DNA from: Pyrinomonadaceae bacterium
GTDB lineage: Bacteria > Acidobacteriota > Blastocatellia > Pyrinomonadales > Pyrinomonadaceae
Assembly: GCA_023717605.1 (NCBI GenBank)
Contig: JAMQPH010000856.1
Span: 1 to 44,483 of the forward strand
DNA: 44,483 nucleotides
Direction: 5' to 3'
Each line of letters begins with the position of its first letter. Position 1 is the stretch's first letter. The position numbers were made by a program, and so were the translations under genes. This document shows, piece by piece, positions 29,920-37,898 of this stretch. The notes beneath the pieces were generated by a model. It was given only the letters and a program-made list of their open reading frames with translations. It was not told the origin of the DNA and ran no database searches.

Positions 29920-30348
29920 TCAATCCCGACGGTAAAAGAACTCGCGATTAAGGTAGTTTGACCTCCCGCTGTCGTCTCGGAACGTAACGAACAGCACGAT
30001 CACCAGCACACCTTTGTTGACGCGAAGATACGTCTCCGCTCTCATGAAGCCCAAGTCGAAATCAGCAGCCAGGGCCACCGCCCGCTGTCCCGCTTCTTCC
30101 TCCAGATTCGCGAGCGCCGTCGCTCGGGTCCGCGGCCAATCAATCAGACCGTCGGCTCCCACGCCCCGCACACCAACGCTGAAGTGTTCGTCGTTCCTTT
30201 CGACAACAATTTCCGCTATGCCCCGCGTGTCCGGGTCTGTATTCGCCCATCGACCAATGAGCTTGTCAGCGCTCAATTTTCTGGTCGCCGGATCGGAGAG
30301 CGCGGGGTCTAAATCACCACTCTGTTTGAACTCAAAGGTCTCGGTCAC
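29920..30348 (-). CDS. Small uncharacterised protein, calycin/avidin-like beta-rich guess (copy A)
   Basis: 142 aa; GRWANTDPDTRGIAEIVVER...VGADGLIDWPRTRATA...KGVLVIVLFVTFRDDSGRSNYLNREFFY; paralogous to 31310..31723. Confidence 0.75.
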   Translation of the reverse strand: MTETFEFKQSGDLDPALSDPATRKLSADKLIGRWANTDPDTRGIAEIVVERNDEHFSVGVRGVGADGLIDWPRTRATALANLEEEAGQRAVALAADFDLGFMRAETYLRVNKGVLVIVLFVTFRDDSGRSNYLNREFFYRRD

Positions 30349-30401
30349 GATTGGACTCTCAATAAATTGGACCCTATTATCAACGCGTCAAAGCATTCCC
30401 G

Positions 30402-30419
30402 ATAAATCAATTGATTTAT
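30402..30419. promoter_or_regulatory. Perfect 18-bp palindrome overlapping the GT-D gene start codon
   Basis: ataaatcaattgatttat is its own reverse complement; ORF start ATG at 30418. Confidence 0.35.
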
Positions 30420-31380
30420 GAAACAAATACTAAAATATTACTATTTGTATTTCAGTACGTTATCTCAAAGGAGCCATTTTCACAAAGTGAAGATTAAGAG
30501 CCTTGTTGAAACTATTGACGACATATTGATACATAAGAAAAGCATGAGCCGCTTTGGAGATGGCGAATTGAGATCGATGCTCAATAAATCAAACGATGTC
30601 TACCAGCCGCGAAGCCCAGAACTGTCCCAAAGGCTTAAGGAAGTTCTCAGCTCTGATTTGGACAATCTTATCATCGCGCTTCCCGGGCCGTTGTGTTCTG
30701 TAAAAATAGAAATCCTGGACTCAAAGTACTTCTGGATTAGGTTTATCAATATGTATGGCAATTTGCTTTCCGAATACTTAGACCCGAAAAGAGTGTATGG
30801 AAATCAGGGAATTTCCCGCTTTTATTTGGGTTTAAAAGATAAAAGGTTATCCGTGCAAATCCTGGAAAAGCTGAAGAAGATATGGGATGAGAAAGAAATA
30901 TTGATTATAGAGGGCGAATTTTCAAGAATGGGTGTAGGCAATGATTTGTTTGAAAATGCTGCCGGCCTGAGCAGGTTGCTTTGCCCGGCTGAAGATGCCT
31001 TCGCAAAATATGGTGAAATCTTCGATGCTTCCAAAAAATACGGAAAAGATAAACTGATACTCATTGCATTAGGGCCAACGGCTACCATCTTAAGTTATGA
31101 CTTGGCAAGAAGCGGATATTGGGCAATAGATATCGGGCATATTGATGTGGAATATATGTGGATGCTCAGCAAAACACAGACGAAAATCAAAATAAAAGGC
31201 AGGTATGTCGTGGAAGTCAAAGGTGAAAGTGATTTTGAGATTCCTGAAGCGCACAGGGATCATTATTACAACAGCATAATTGATACGATTGGTACCTCAC
31301 TCGACAGCACTAGTGTTGCTCGTGGGCCAGGGCAAAGTACTCACGCACAAAATAGTCCGCGCGGCGGCTCTCATCCTTGA
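30418..31380 (+). CDS. GT-D fold (DUF1792-like) glycosyltransferase with apparently acquired C-terminal tail
   Basis: KSMSRFGDGELRSMLN, YQPRSPELSQRLKEVL, ILIIEGEFSRMGVGNDLFENA, LILIALGPTATILSYDLARSGYWAIDIGHIDVEYMW. AT-rich; last ~24 codons antisense to the neighbouring gene. Confidence 0.85.
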   Translation: MKQILKYYYLYFSTLSQRSHFHKVKIKSLVETIDDILIHKKSMSRFGDGELRSMLNKSNDVYQPRSPELSQRLKEVLSSDLDNLIIALPGPLCSVKIEILDSKYFWIRFINMYGNLLSEYLDPKRVYGNQGISRFYLGLKDKRLSVQILEKLKKIWDEKEILIIEGEFSRMGVGNDLFENAAGLSRLLCPAEDAFAKYGEIFDASKKYGKDKLILIALGPTATILSYDLARSGYWAIDIGHIDVEYMWMLSKTQTKIKIKGRYVVEVKGESDFEIPEAHRDHYYNSIIDTIGTSLDSTSVARGPGQSTHAQNSPRGGSHP

Positions 31381-31723
31381 AGCTGTGCAATTGGGCGAGT
31401 ACCAGCAACCCCTTCATGATCATTCCCTGGAGCCGTGTTTCCACGAAGCCGGAGTCGTAGACGCAGGAAAAACCCGCAGCCACTCGGGAGCTTGGCCTTG
31501 ATGTAAACACAGCCAAGTCCGCCGCTCCCCAGTCAATCAAGCCGTCCGGGCCAATCGCGTACACTTGCGAAGACACCTTCCCGTCCGCTTCAGAAATCAC
31601 TAGCCGCGCGATACCATTTGAATCGGGATTTGAATTAATCCAGATGCCCGGCAAACCAGAAAGGTCCATCGGACCCGCCGGAATATCGGTCTCGACACGA
31701 TCATAAATTTGAGCGAACTCCAT
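31310..31723 (-). CDS. Small uncharacterised protein, calycin/avidin-like beta-rich guess (copy B)
   Basis: 137 aa; GIWINSNPDSNGIARLVISEADGKVSSQVYAIGPDGLIDWGAADLA...KGLLVLAQLHSFKDESRRADYFVREYF; paralogous to 29920..30348. Confidence 0.75.
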   Translation of the reverse strand: MEFAQIYDRVETDIPAGPMDLSGLPGIWINSNPDSNGIARLVISEADGKVSSQVYAIGPDGLIDWGAADLAVFTSRPSSRVAAGFSCVYDSGFVETRLQGMIMKGLLVLAQLHSFKDESRRADYFVREYFALAHEQH

Positions 31724-31726
31724 TCT

Positions 31727-32626
31727 TTACTCCGCGCCGGTAGCGTTGATCCAACTGCGAATCATCAAGCGATTCGAGGCGTCGCCGGCGGCGATTGCCG
31801 TGCGAGCATGAATCTGCTTTCTATTGTCTGAAAACAATAACTCTCCCTCCTGCATCATGAAGTCCATGATATGCGAGGAAGCCGTAATGACCTCTTCAAA
31901 GGCATCGAGTGAAGCCAGCATTTCGTCCGAAAGCTTAGCACCATTAACATCCAGGGCGAGATTAATTGTATATCGCCGCCAACAGATGCTGGATTCAGAT
32001 AGCACAGGCCGCCATTTCAGGCCGCCTCCCCAACAAGCATGCAACTGCCAAGGTACCGGCTCGGTCTCCAGGAGTTCCAGAGTATCAGTTCCCAAATGCG
32101 TCTTAACCTCATCTCGTATCGCGTCAAGGTCCAGAACTCTTGACCGGCCCCCGCCTCCGGCATCAGGGCGCACGCACACCATCGAGATGAGTTCGATCGG
32201 TATTTCCCAATCCACGGCATCCGTATGCAATCTCTCAACTTCAAGACCTCCGCGTGACGAACGTATGTCGGTCGCGGGCTGGATGTAGTGAACAAGTTGT
32301 GCCCGTGGCTCCTCGTACGGAAGGCCTATCAATTTCCCAAAGGCCCTGTTCAGCGCAACGAACAATCGGTGCCTTTCGTCGAAGCGAAGACCCTGCAGTA
32401 ACACGCAGTAGGGCCACTGGGCGATTCGTTCCCTGATCAGATTGACGATCCAGTCGAAACCATCAGGATCAGCTTCGCGAATACGGGAATGTACCAGCGT
32501 CTGCAACTCAGGCGCGTAGAAATCCTTGTTTTCGTACAGCGGGAGGCGCTCTGCTCCCTCGAGTAGCTCGCCTGCCAGCGCCGGCGGAATGTTGATTCTT
32601 GCCCTGTCCGGAAACGGCGCGAGCAT
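31727..32626 (-). CDS. TauD/TfdA-like 2OG-Fe(II) oxygenase family protein
   Basis: VERLHTDAVDWEIPIELISMVCVRPDAGGGGRSRVLDLDAIRDEV (HxD) ... GELLFSDNRKQIHARTAIAAGDASNRLMIRSWI (distal His and Arg). Confidence 0.72.
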   Translation of the reverse strand: MLAPFPDRARINIPPALAGELLEGAERLPLYENKDFYAPELQTLVHSRIREADPDGFDWIVNLIRERIAQWPYCVLLQGLRFDERHRLFVALNRAFGKLIGLPYEEPRAQLVHYIQPATDIRSSRGGLEVERLHTDAVDWEIPIELISMVCVRPDAGGGGRSRVLDLDAIRDEVKTHLGTDTLELLETEPVPWQLHACWGGGLKWRPVLSESSICWRRYTINLALDVNGAKLSDEMLASLDAFEEVITASSHIMDFMMQEGELLFSDNRKQIHARTAIAAGDASNRLMIRSWINATGAE

Positions 32627-32697
32627 CTCGGGTCTACTCCAATCCCTGAGGTATTTGGCGGTTCGAAGAGCTTTCGCTAGTTAAGGCTAGTGACGGC

Positions 32698-32737
32698 CAG
32701 TCTAGGTCACTATTTTTGAAGCTGTCAACAAAGTGCG
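32698..32737 (-). promoter_or_regulatory. Putative sigma-70-like promoter upstream of the TauD-like gene
   Basis: Minus strand TTGACA (32728-32723), 18-bp spacer, TAGACT (32704-32699); conserved with 33719..33758. Confidence 0.6.
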
Positions 32738-32785
32738 TTAGCGGTGGTGCCCCAAAATTTGCAACGCAGACTGCGTTACCAAAAC

Positions 32786-33577
32786 TCACCCCTGTCTTCG
32801 GATAATGCAGCAATGATGCATTTCACCATTGACCGGGGGACGAATTGTCGCTAGCGGGAATTCTCGCTGTAGGAATTCCACGGTGTAGAAAACGTTATAG
32901 GTAATGCACGTCTGAGCCACGGCTTTGTTGTTCCACTCGCCATTGCCATTCACAAATAGCTCCGTGCCGTCTACAAGGGCGCACCACGCCGCGCCGCGAC
33001 TCTGTTCCAACAGCCCATCAATATCCAGATTTGGATTCAACTGACGCGCCCTTTCCAAACGCCATTTCAAGTTGTTTCCCTGATAGGTTTCAGGCCAGGT
33101 GGTGTAATGGGGATCAATGAATGTAAAGGCCAGCGCACCGCCAGGCGCGAGCCGCGCTTGCAATTGTTCGACGAGCTCCTTCATTTCCTCTCGCGTAGTA
33201 TGGGTGAAAACGGAATAGGCCAGGATCATGCCAAACTCGATCCCCATATCCGGAATCGGCAGGTCCTTAACACCCTCGGGGTTGAATGAACAATTGTAAC
33301 GATTGAAATGAATCCAATGCGCCTGGGGAAAGCTGCTGCGTCCCTCGGTCATGGCTTCCTGGAGGACATCTGCGCAGTAGTAATCCTCAGGGCGTATCGC
33401 GCGGTTGGAGCCCCGCAGGAGACCTCCTATATTACCTCCAAAATCGAGCACCGCCTGACCGCTCCAATCGGGATAATCGAGTTGGCGGTTGAAGTAAGCG
33501 AAGCGGCTGAGATTCCCTAAGCGAGAACGAAGCGCTCGTTGCTCAGCCGAACCCCGCCATAGATGAACTTCTTCCAT
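32786..33577 (-). CDS. SAM-dependent methyltransferase (paralogue 3)
   Basis: QAVLDFGGNIGGLLRGSNRAIRPEDYYCADVLQEAMTEGRSSFPQAHWIHFNRYN, ILAYSVFTHTTREEMKELVEQLQARLAPGGALAFTFIDPHYTTWPETYQGNNLKWRL. Confidence 0.88.
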   Translation of the reverse strand: MEEVHLWRGSAEQRALRSRLGNLSRFAYFNRQLDYPDWSGQAVLDFGGNIGGLLRGSNRAIRPEDYYCADVLQEAMTEGRSSFPQAHWIHFNRYNCSFNPEGVKDLPIPDMGIEFGMILAYSVFTHTTREEMKELVEQLQARLAPGGALAFTFIDPHYTTWPETYQGNNLKWRLERARQLNPNLDIDGLLEQSRGAAWCALVDGTELFVNGNGEWNNKAVAQTCITYNVFYTVEFLQREFPLATIRPPVNGEMHHCCIIRRQG

Positions 33578-33718
33578 TGTTCAACCCCGTCGCACGCACG
33601 ATTCCTATCGAGTCACTATTCAACCGCCACGATTCGAGCGAGTGGTGTCGCACTTTAGGTTACTCCTACCAATGCACCTATTTGGAAACTGAAACACTTT
33701 CCGCTATGAAACTCTCGT

Positions 33719-33758
33719 CAGTCTAGGTGTGGGTTTTGAAAACTGTCAACTGGGTGCG
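33719..33758 (-). promoter_or_regulatory. Putative sigma-70-like promoter upstream of methyltransferase paralogue 3
   Basis: Minus strand TTGACA, 18-bp spacer, TAGACT; same 40-bp architecture as 32698..32737. Confidence 0.6.
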
Positions 33759-33915
33759 ATGCGCTTGTAATCGTGACCGCCAGACCATAGCAAATCGTCT
33801 TCTACCTTACACTTTACATGCCGCCGTTTCAGGCGTTAGCATTTCTCCGCGTAATCCTCTGCCTTAACAAACAGCGTAAATATACAGCGGTCGGCAAGAG
33901 CAGCTGTCGGTTTGG

Positions 33916-34935
33916 TTGCGTGGGCGCGGCTTTCAATCTTTAGTCGCCGAAGGTGAAATGCATCTGAAATTGTTTTTCTTGCAGACGGAACACGAAGACC
34001 AGGATTGGGGTTCGGAGGGGTGCGACTGGGCAGTTACCATGCGGGATCAGATGCTACAGTCCGCCAATACTCCGTACGAAATGACCGACGATCCTGAGCA
34101 GGCAGACATCATTGTTTTCTGGGAACCGCATCAGCGTTCGCAAGTAATTCGGATACCGCGCTTAAGAGCACATCGACTTGTGCGACAATTCCCTAACAAA
34201 GTATTCGTCGTGTCGGTCGAGGATGCGCCGCTTGGACTTTTGTCAGGACTCTACACGTCGCTGCCGGCGTGGCGTCATCATCCCCACAGGCATCGGACCA
34301 CGCTCTATTACCGAACACAAAATCCATATTTGCGCTCGCTACGAGCTGATCGCCGCGTTTCTTCTCCACCGTACCTTGCCTCATTTATGGGAGCTATATC
34401 GCACGACCTTAGACGCTGGCTGTTTGAGATGGCGGATTCGTTTGCCCAGCATGACATCCTCCTCAAGGCCACGCCATACAACCGATTCATGATTCCACAA
34501 GACCCGAAACTGAAACCCATGCACCTTGACTTCATCGACACTATCCTCGATGCAAAATTCAGTCTCTGCCCGAGGGGCAATGGAGCAGCAAGTTATCGAT
34601 TGCAAGAATCGCTCGCCCTGGGCAGGGCCCCAGTAATCATTAGTGACAACTGGGTTCCAGTCGCAGATCTGGGTTGGGAACGGTTCGCCATTTTCGTGGC
34701 AGAAAACTCTCTACCTCACTTGCCGGCCATCCTGCGCGAACATGAGCCGCGCTGGGAGGAGATGGGAGCTATTGCTAAGCAAACCTACGAGTCCCATTTT
34801 AGCCAAGAGGTGTTCGCGCTTCGCGCCGTTGAGCAGATCGTTGCCATCCACAACGTGCGCACACACGATGAGCGGCACTTCTTCTCGCATTGGGACCAGG
34901 TGTTGGCTGAAGCTGAGCGCCACCTTGGCCAATGA
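33916..34935 (+). CDS. Exostosin/GT47-like glycosyltransferase; start probably 33958
   Basis: LDAKFSLCPRGNGAASYRLQESLALGRAPVIISDNWVPVADLGWERFAIFVAE resembles the exostosin core. MHLKLFFLQTEHED at 33958 is a more natural N-terminus. Confidence 0.75.
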   Translation: MRGRGFQSLVAEGEMHLKLFFLQTEHEDQDWGSEGCDWAVTMRDQMLQSANTPYEMTDDPEQADIIVFWEPHQRSQVIRIPRLRAHRLVRQFPNKVFVVSVEDAPLGLLSGLYTSLPAWRHHPHRHRTTLYYRTQNPYLRSLRADRRVSSPPYLASFMGAISHDLRRWLFEMADSFAQHDILLKATPYNRFMIPQDPKLKPMHLDFIDTILDAKFSLCPRGNGAASYRLQESLALGRAPVIISDNWVPVADLGWERFAIFVAENSLPHLPAILREHEPRWEEMGAIAKQTYESHFSQEVFALRAVEQIVAIHNVRTHDERHFFSHWDQVLAEAERHLGQ

Positions 34936-34958
34936 TTAAGATTTTCATGCGTGCGTCG

Positions 34959-35750
34959 TCAAAATTTGGCTGATGCTCGGTGCTGCGCTGCGCTCAGTTT
35001 GACACCTTCCTCTATATCCGCAGTTGGCCGTTCCTGCAGCCGGTAGTGGTGATAGTCATCTCGTCCCCTTGCGAGAATCACTGGGATGTGGAGTTTTTGC
35101 TGCTTTACCGCGGTTGACGCGTAACGAACTGCGACGCCAATTCGTGGGCCTGTGCTCGTATTAGGTTTCGAGCCGTGGATGAGGTTGGCATGATGAAACG
35201 ACATTTGGCCGGCCAGCAAAACGATATCGACCGCCTTGTTCAGATCCAGGCTGCCGCAAACTGTGTGACCCCGGCTCAGGATGTTTGTCTGCTGCGGTTC
35301 TTCCACGTGCTCGAAGGCCCTCGTGTGAGTTCCCGGCAAAGCACGGAGGCAGCCATTGTCGATCGTGCTGTCTGTCAGCGCTATCCACGCGGAAACCAGT
35401 TGCGGCTCTGACAGGCCCCAATAATGGCTATCCTGATGCCAGGAGACAAACTTCTCATCCTGAGCATATTTCGTGAAAATCGTCGATGAGTGGATCAGTA
35501 TGTCGGGACCGATGATATCCTCGACCGCATCCAACACAGTCGGATGAGTTGCCAAATCGCAAATCCATTTGAAGCAGAGATGAGAGTCGCCTTTCTGCTC
35601 CGCTGTGGGCCGGCCGCCGAGACGGCGGTCCAGGTCATCATGGCAGGCGCGGAAGTATTTTACCTCCGCGGCACTGAGCGCCGGGAGCGGAAATAGCAAT
35701 CCGTCTCGGTGATAACTGTCTATCTGATTCGGCGTAAGGGCTTTGAGCAT
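34959..35750 (-). CDS. Phytanoyl-CoA dioxygenase (PhyH) family protein
   Basis: YHRDGLLFPLPALSAAEV, SWHQDSHYWGLSEPQLVSAWIALTDSTIDNGCLRALPGTH, AGQMSFHHANLIHGSKPNTSTGPRIGVAVRY. Confidence 0.93.
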   Translation of the reverse strand: MLKALTPNQIDSYHRDGLLFPLPALSAAEVKYFRACHDDLDRRLGGRPTAEQKGDSHLCFKWICDLATHPTVLDAVEDIIGPDILIHSSTIFTKYAQDEKFVSWHQDSHYWGLSEPQLVSAWIALTDSTIDNGCLRALPGTHTRAFEHVEEPQQTNILSRGHTVCGSLDLNKAVDIVLLAGQMSFHHANLIHGSKPNTSTGPRIGVAVRYASTAVKQQKLHIPVILARGRDDYHHYRLQERPTADIEEGVKLSAAQHRASAKF

Positions 35751-35824
35751 CGCTCAACCAAATTTGAGTCTCAGCGAGACCCCAATGCTCCCAGTCGCAT
35801 TTTCGTTCGGCCACGCCATCGTGA

Positions 35825-36733
35825 TCACATGATCCTCGGAGACTCTAATCGCGCGAGTTGGCTAGTGTTTTCGTCACGAAAGCGTTGAAGCTCGGCGGCC
35901 AATTCGCTGTCCAGTCCCGTGAGCCAATGCGACCGTTCTATGACTGTGAGTCGCCCACGGAGCAAGCCAGCTTCCTGTTCCCGGGTGCGAGGCTTCCCCG
36001 GGTCCCAGCGGCCAAGTCGCGCACCGTCGTCCAAACACCGAGCCCAGGTCCAGACTTCCGGCAATACGACGACTCGGCACGAATGGTAAACACGCATCTG
36101 GAACTCCCAATCCTCGCACCACACAAGATCCTCGGCAAACAATGCACCTTCCATGCGGGCTAACGCTTCACGACGCAGAATCATCGATGACATCTGCACG
36201 GCATTCATGCTGTTGGTCCACAACCAGTGGCATTCGCTCACCCAGCGCGGTTGTCCCTGGGTGGCAGCAAGCAGACCGGTCCGCGCGAAACGACTGCGAT
36301 CGTCAGCTTGTCCCTCGACAATGAGCAGGTTATCCGACACCACTGCCTCCGCATCCGGGAAGCGCTCCAACACGCGAAGTTCCGCATCCAGCTTCCCAGG
36401 TAGCCACAGGTCATCGGAGTCGAGAAAGGCCAGCAGCTCCCCGGTCGCCAGGCGTACACCGGCGTTTCGCGCCGCGCTTACGCCTCGGCGGCTTGGCAGG
36501 CGAAGCAAAGAGATGCGGGAGCCAAAATTCCGCGTGAGCACGTTCGCAGTGTCGTCAGTAGAGCCGTCATCAACGACAATGACCTCAACTTGTCCAATGC
36601 GTTGACTGAGGGCGCTTTCAACTGCCTCGCATACCAGCCGGGCCCGATTCCAAGTCGGGATCACAACAGATAGAAGCGGAGCGGTCACCTTGAAGCCCTT
36701 CAACATGAGAGAAACAACAGAGGCTGCAGACAC
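35825..36733 (-). CDS. Family 2 (GT-A) glycosyltransferase
   Basis: LLSVVIPTWNRARLVCEAVESALSQ, VIVVDDGSTDDTANVL, VSAARNAGVRLATGELLAFLDSDDLWLPGKL. Likely start at MLKGF. Confidence 0.93.
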   Translation of the reverse strand: MSAASVVSLMLKGFKVTAPLLSVVIPTWNRARLVCEAVESALSQRIGQVEVIVVDDGSTDDTANVLTRNFGSRISLLRLPSRRGVSAARNAGVRLATGELLAFLDSDDLWLPGKLDAELRVLERFPDAEAVVSDNLLIVEGQADDRSRFARTGLLAATQGQPRWVSECHWLWTNSMNAVQMSSMILRREALARMEGALFAEDLVWCEDWEFQMRVYHSCRVVVLPEVWTWARCLDDGARLGRWDPGKPRTREQEAGLLRGRLTVIERSHWLTGLDSELAAELQRFRDENTSQLARLESPRIM

Positions 36734-36759
36734 CGGCTGGCGTCAAAATTCAGCTGAAG

Positions 36760-37620
36760 TCAGACAGCGGCAAATAATATCGGGCGGTCGCTGGCGCAGT
36801 ATGCGTCGACTGCTTCCTCAAAGGTCGCCATAGGCGGTTTATCTATTACCTCAAAGCGGTGGTAATCTCTGCGGCCATCGCCGCGCACCCAAGCAACGGC
36901 TCTGCGGCCGTGATAGAGCTCGGGAGCGGAGAAGCTGGCGGATAATCCGATTCGACACTCATTTGATAAGTTCGGATTTGAACCGTGAAGAATCACAGGG
37001 TGATGAATGCTCATCTGCCCTGGAGGCATAACGATATCGAACCCTGAAGCAGAGTCTGTTGGAACGCTCGTGATCCTTTCGGAAAGCTCGTCCCCGTGCG
37101 CCTGGAACCAACTCTCTACCGGAGCTGATGTGCTGCCGGGAAGGGGCTCCAAATCGGGGCTCGAGTCGTGTGGCATGAGGCCAAGCCGATGAGATCGGGG
37201 CACGACTCGCAGACAACCATTTTCTAAAGTGGCAGCTGTTAACCCAAGCCAGACGGCTGGGGCGCGACCGTCTTCGAGTCTTTCGGTGATGCCATCCTGA
37301 TGCCACCCGACGTAAGAAGCACTTTTCCCGTACTTGTAAATCACCCTCGTTGATTTGAGCACGATGTTGGGGCCAAGGAGTTGTTCGAGACAGTCCAACA
37401 AGCGCGGGTGCGTACTCAGCTCCCAAGCCCAGGGGAAAAAAAGATGGAGCGCGTTAAGCCGTGTTACCCGACCGCCAATCGCCTGGCACGTCTTTTCAAC
37501 CTGGGCCCGGTAGTAGCTAATTTCGTCCTGCGATAGGATCGGGATCGAGTGAAGAAATCCCAATTCCTCATATTCCGCAAACTGTTGCTTAGTAAGGATA
37601 GGACCATCGCCCTTGACCAT
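36760..37620 (-). CDS. Phytanoyl-CoA dioxygenase (PhyH) family protein
   Basis: YEELGFLHSIPILSQDEISYYRAQVE, GWHQDGITERLEDGRAPAVWLGLTAATLENGCLRVVPRSHR, PGQMSIHHPVILHGSNPNLSNECRIGLSASF. Track ORF begins at 37677; ATG at 37620 is preceded by ggcggagaaaagaac (RBS-like) and by a promoter-like motif. Confidence 0.92.
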   Translation of the reverse strand: MVKGDGPILTKQQFAEYEELGFLHSIPILSQDEISYYRAQVEKTCQAIGGRVTRLNALHLFFPWAWELSTHPRLLDCLEQLLGPNIVLKSTRVIYKYGKSASYVGWHQDGITERLEDGRAPAVWLGLTAATLENGCLRVVPRSHRLGLMPHDSSPDLEPLPGSTSAPVESWFQAHGDELSERITSVPTDSASGFDIVMPPGQMSIHHPVILHGSNPNLSNECRIGLSASFSAPELYHGRRAVAWVRGDGRRDYHRFEVIDKPPMATFEEAVDAYCASDRPILFAAV

Positions 37621-37655
37621 GTTCTTTTCTCCGCCTGGTTGGTTGAGTGAGCCCA

Positions 37656-37684
37656 AGTGTAGAAAATGGTCGAGCAATCGTCAA
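37656..37684 (-). promoter_or_regulatory. Putative promoter of the 36760..37620 gene
   Basis: Minus strand TTGACG (37684-37679), 17-bp spacer, TACACT (37661-37656), just upstream of the inferred start. Confidence 0.45.
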
Positions 37685-37898
37685 CGAAAATGGCAAACGG
37701 TGAGCGTGAAGCGCAACCATCCTGTCATCGGGCAGGACGGAAGTGTCTTGGCGTCGTTCCCGACCATGTCACTGTTGCAGGGCGCTCGGATCGTGGGTTA
37801 ACCTCCACTCGCACTGTATTCCCGGTCCATCCTGGGATTCTCGGTATCCGAAGGCAGTCGAGCCTTATGAGGCTCTCATGACACGATAGGGAGGTTGC

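Noticed and set aside
33578-33915. Longest intergenic gap of the cluster considered as site of a RiPP precursor peptide
   Set aside because: My quick scan found no convincing short ORF with RBS; the region contains promoter-like sequence instead. A dedicated small-ORF search would be needed.
37621-37677. N-terminal extension MLDHFLHLGSLNQPGGEKN of the PhyH ORF
   Set aside because: Covers the inferred promoter -10 and RBS; the ATG at 37620 with a preceding RBS is the more likely start.
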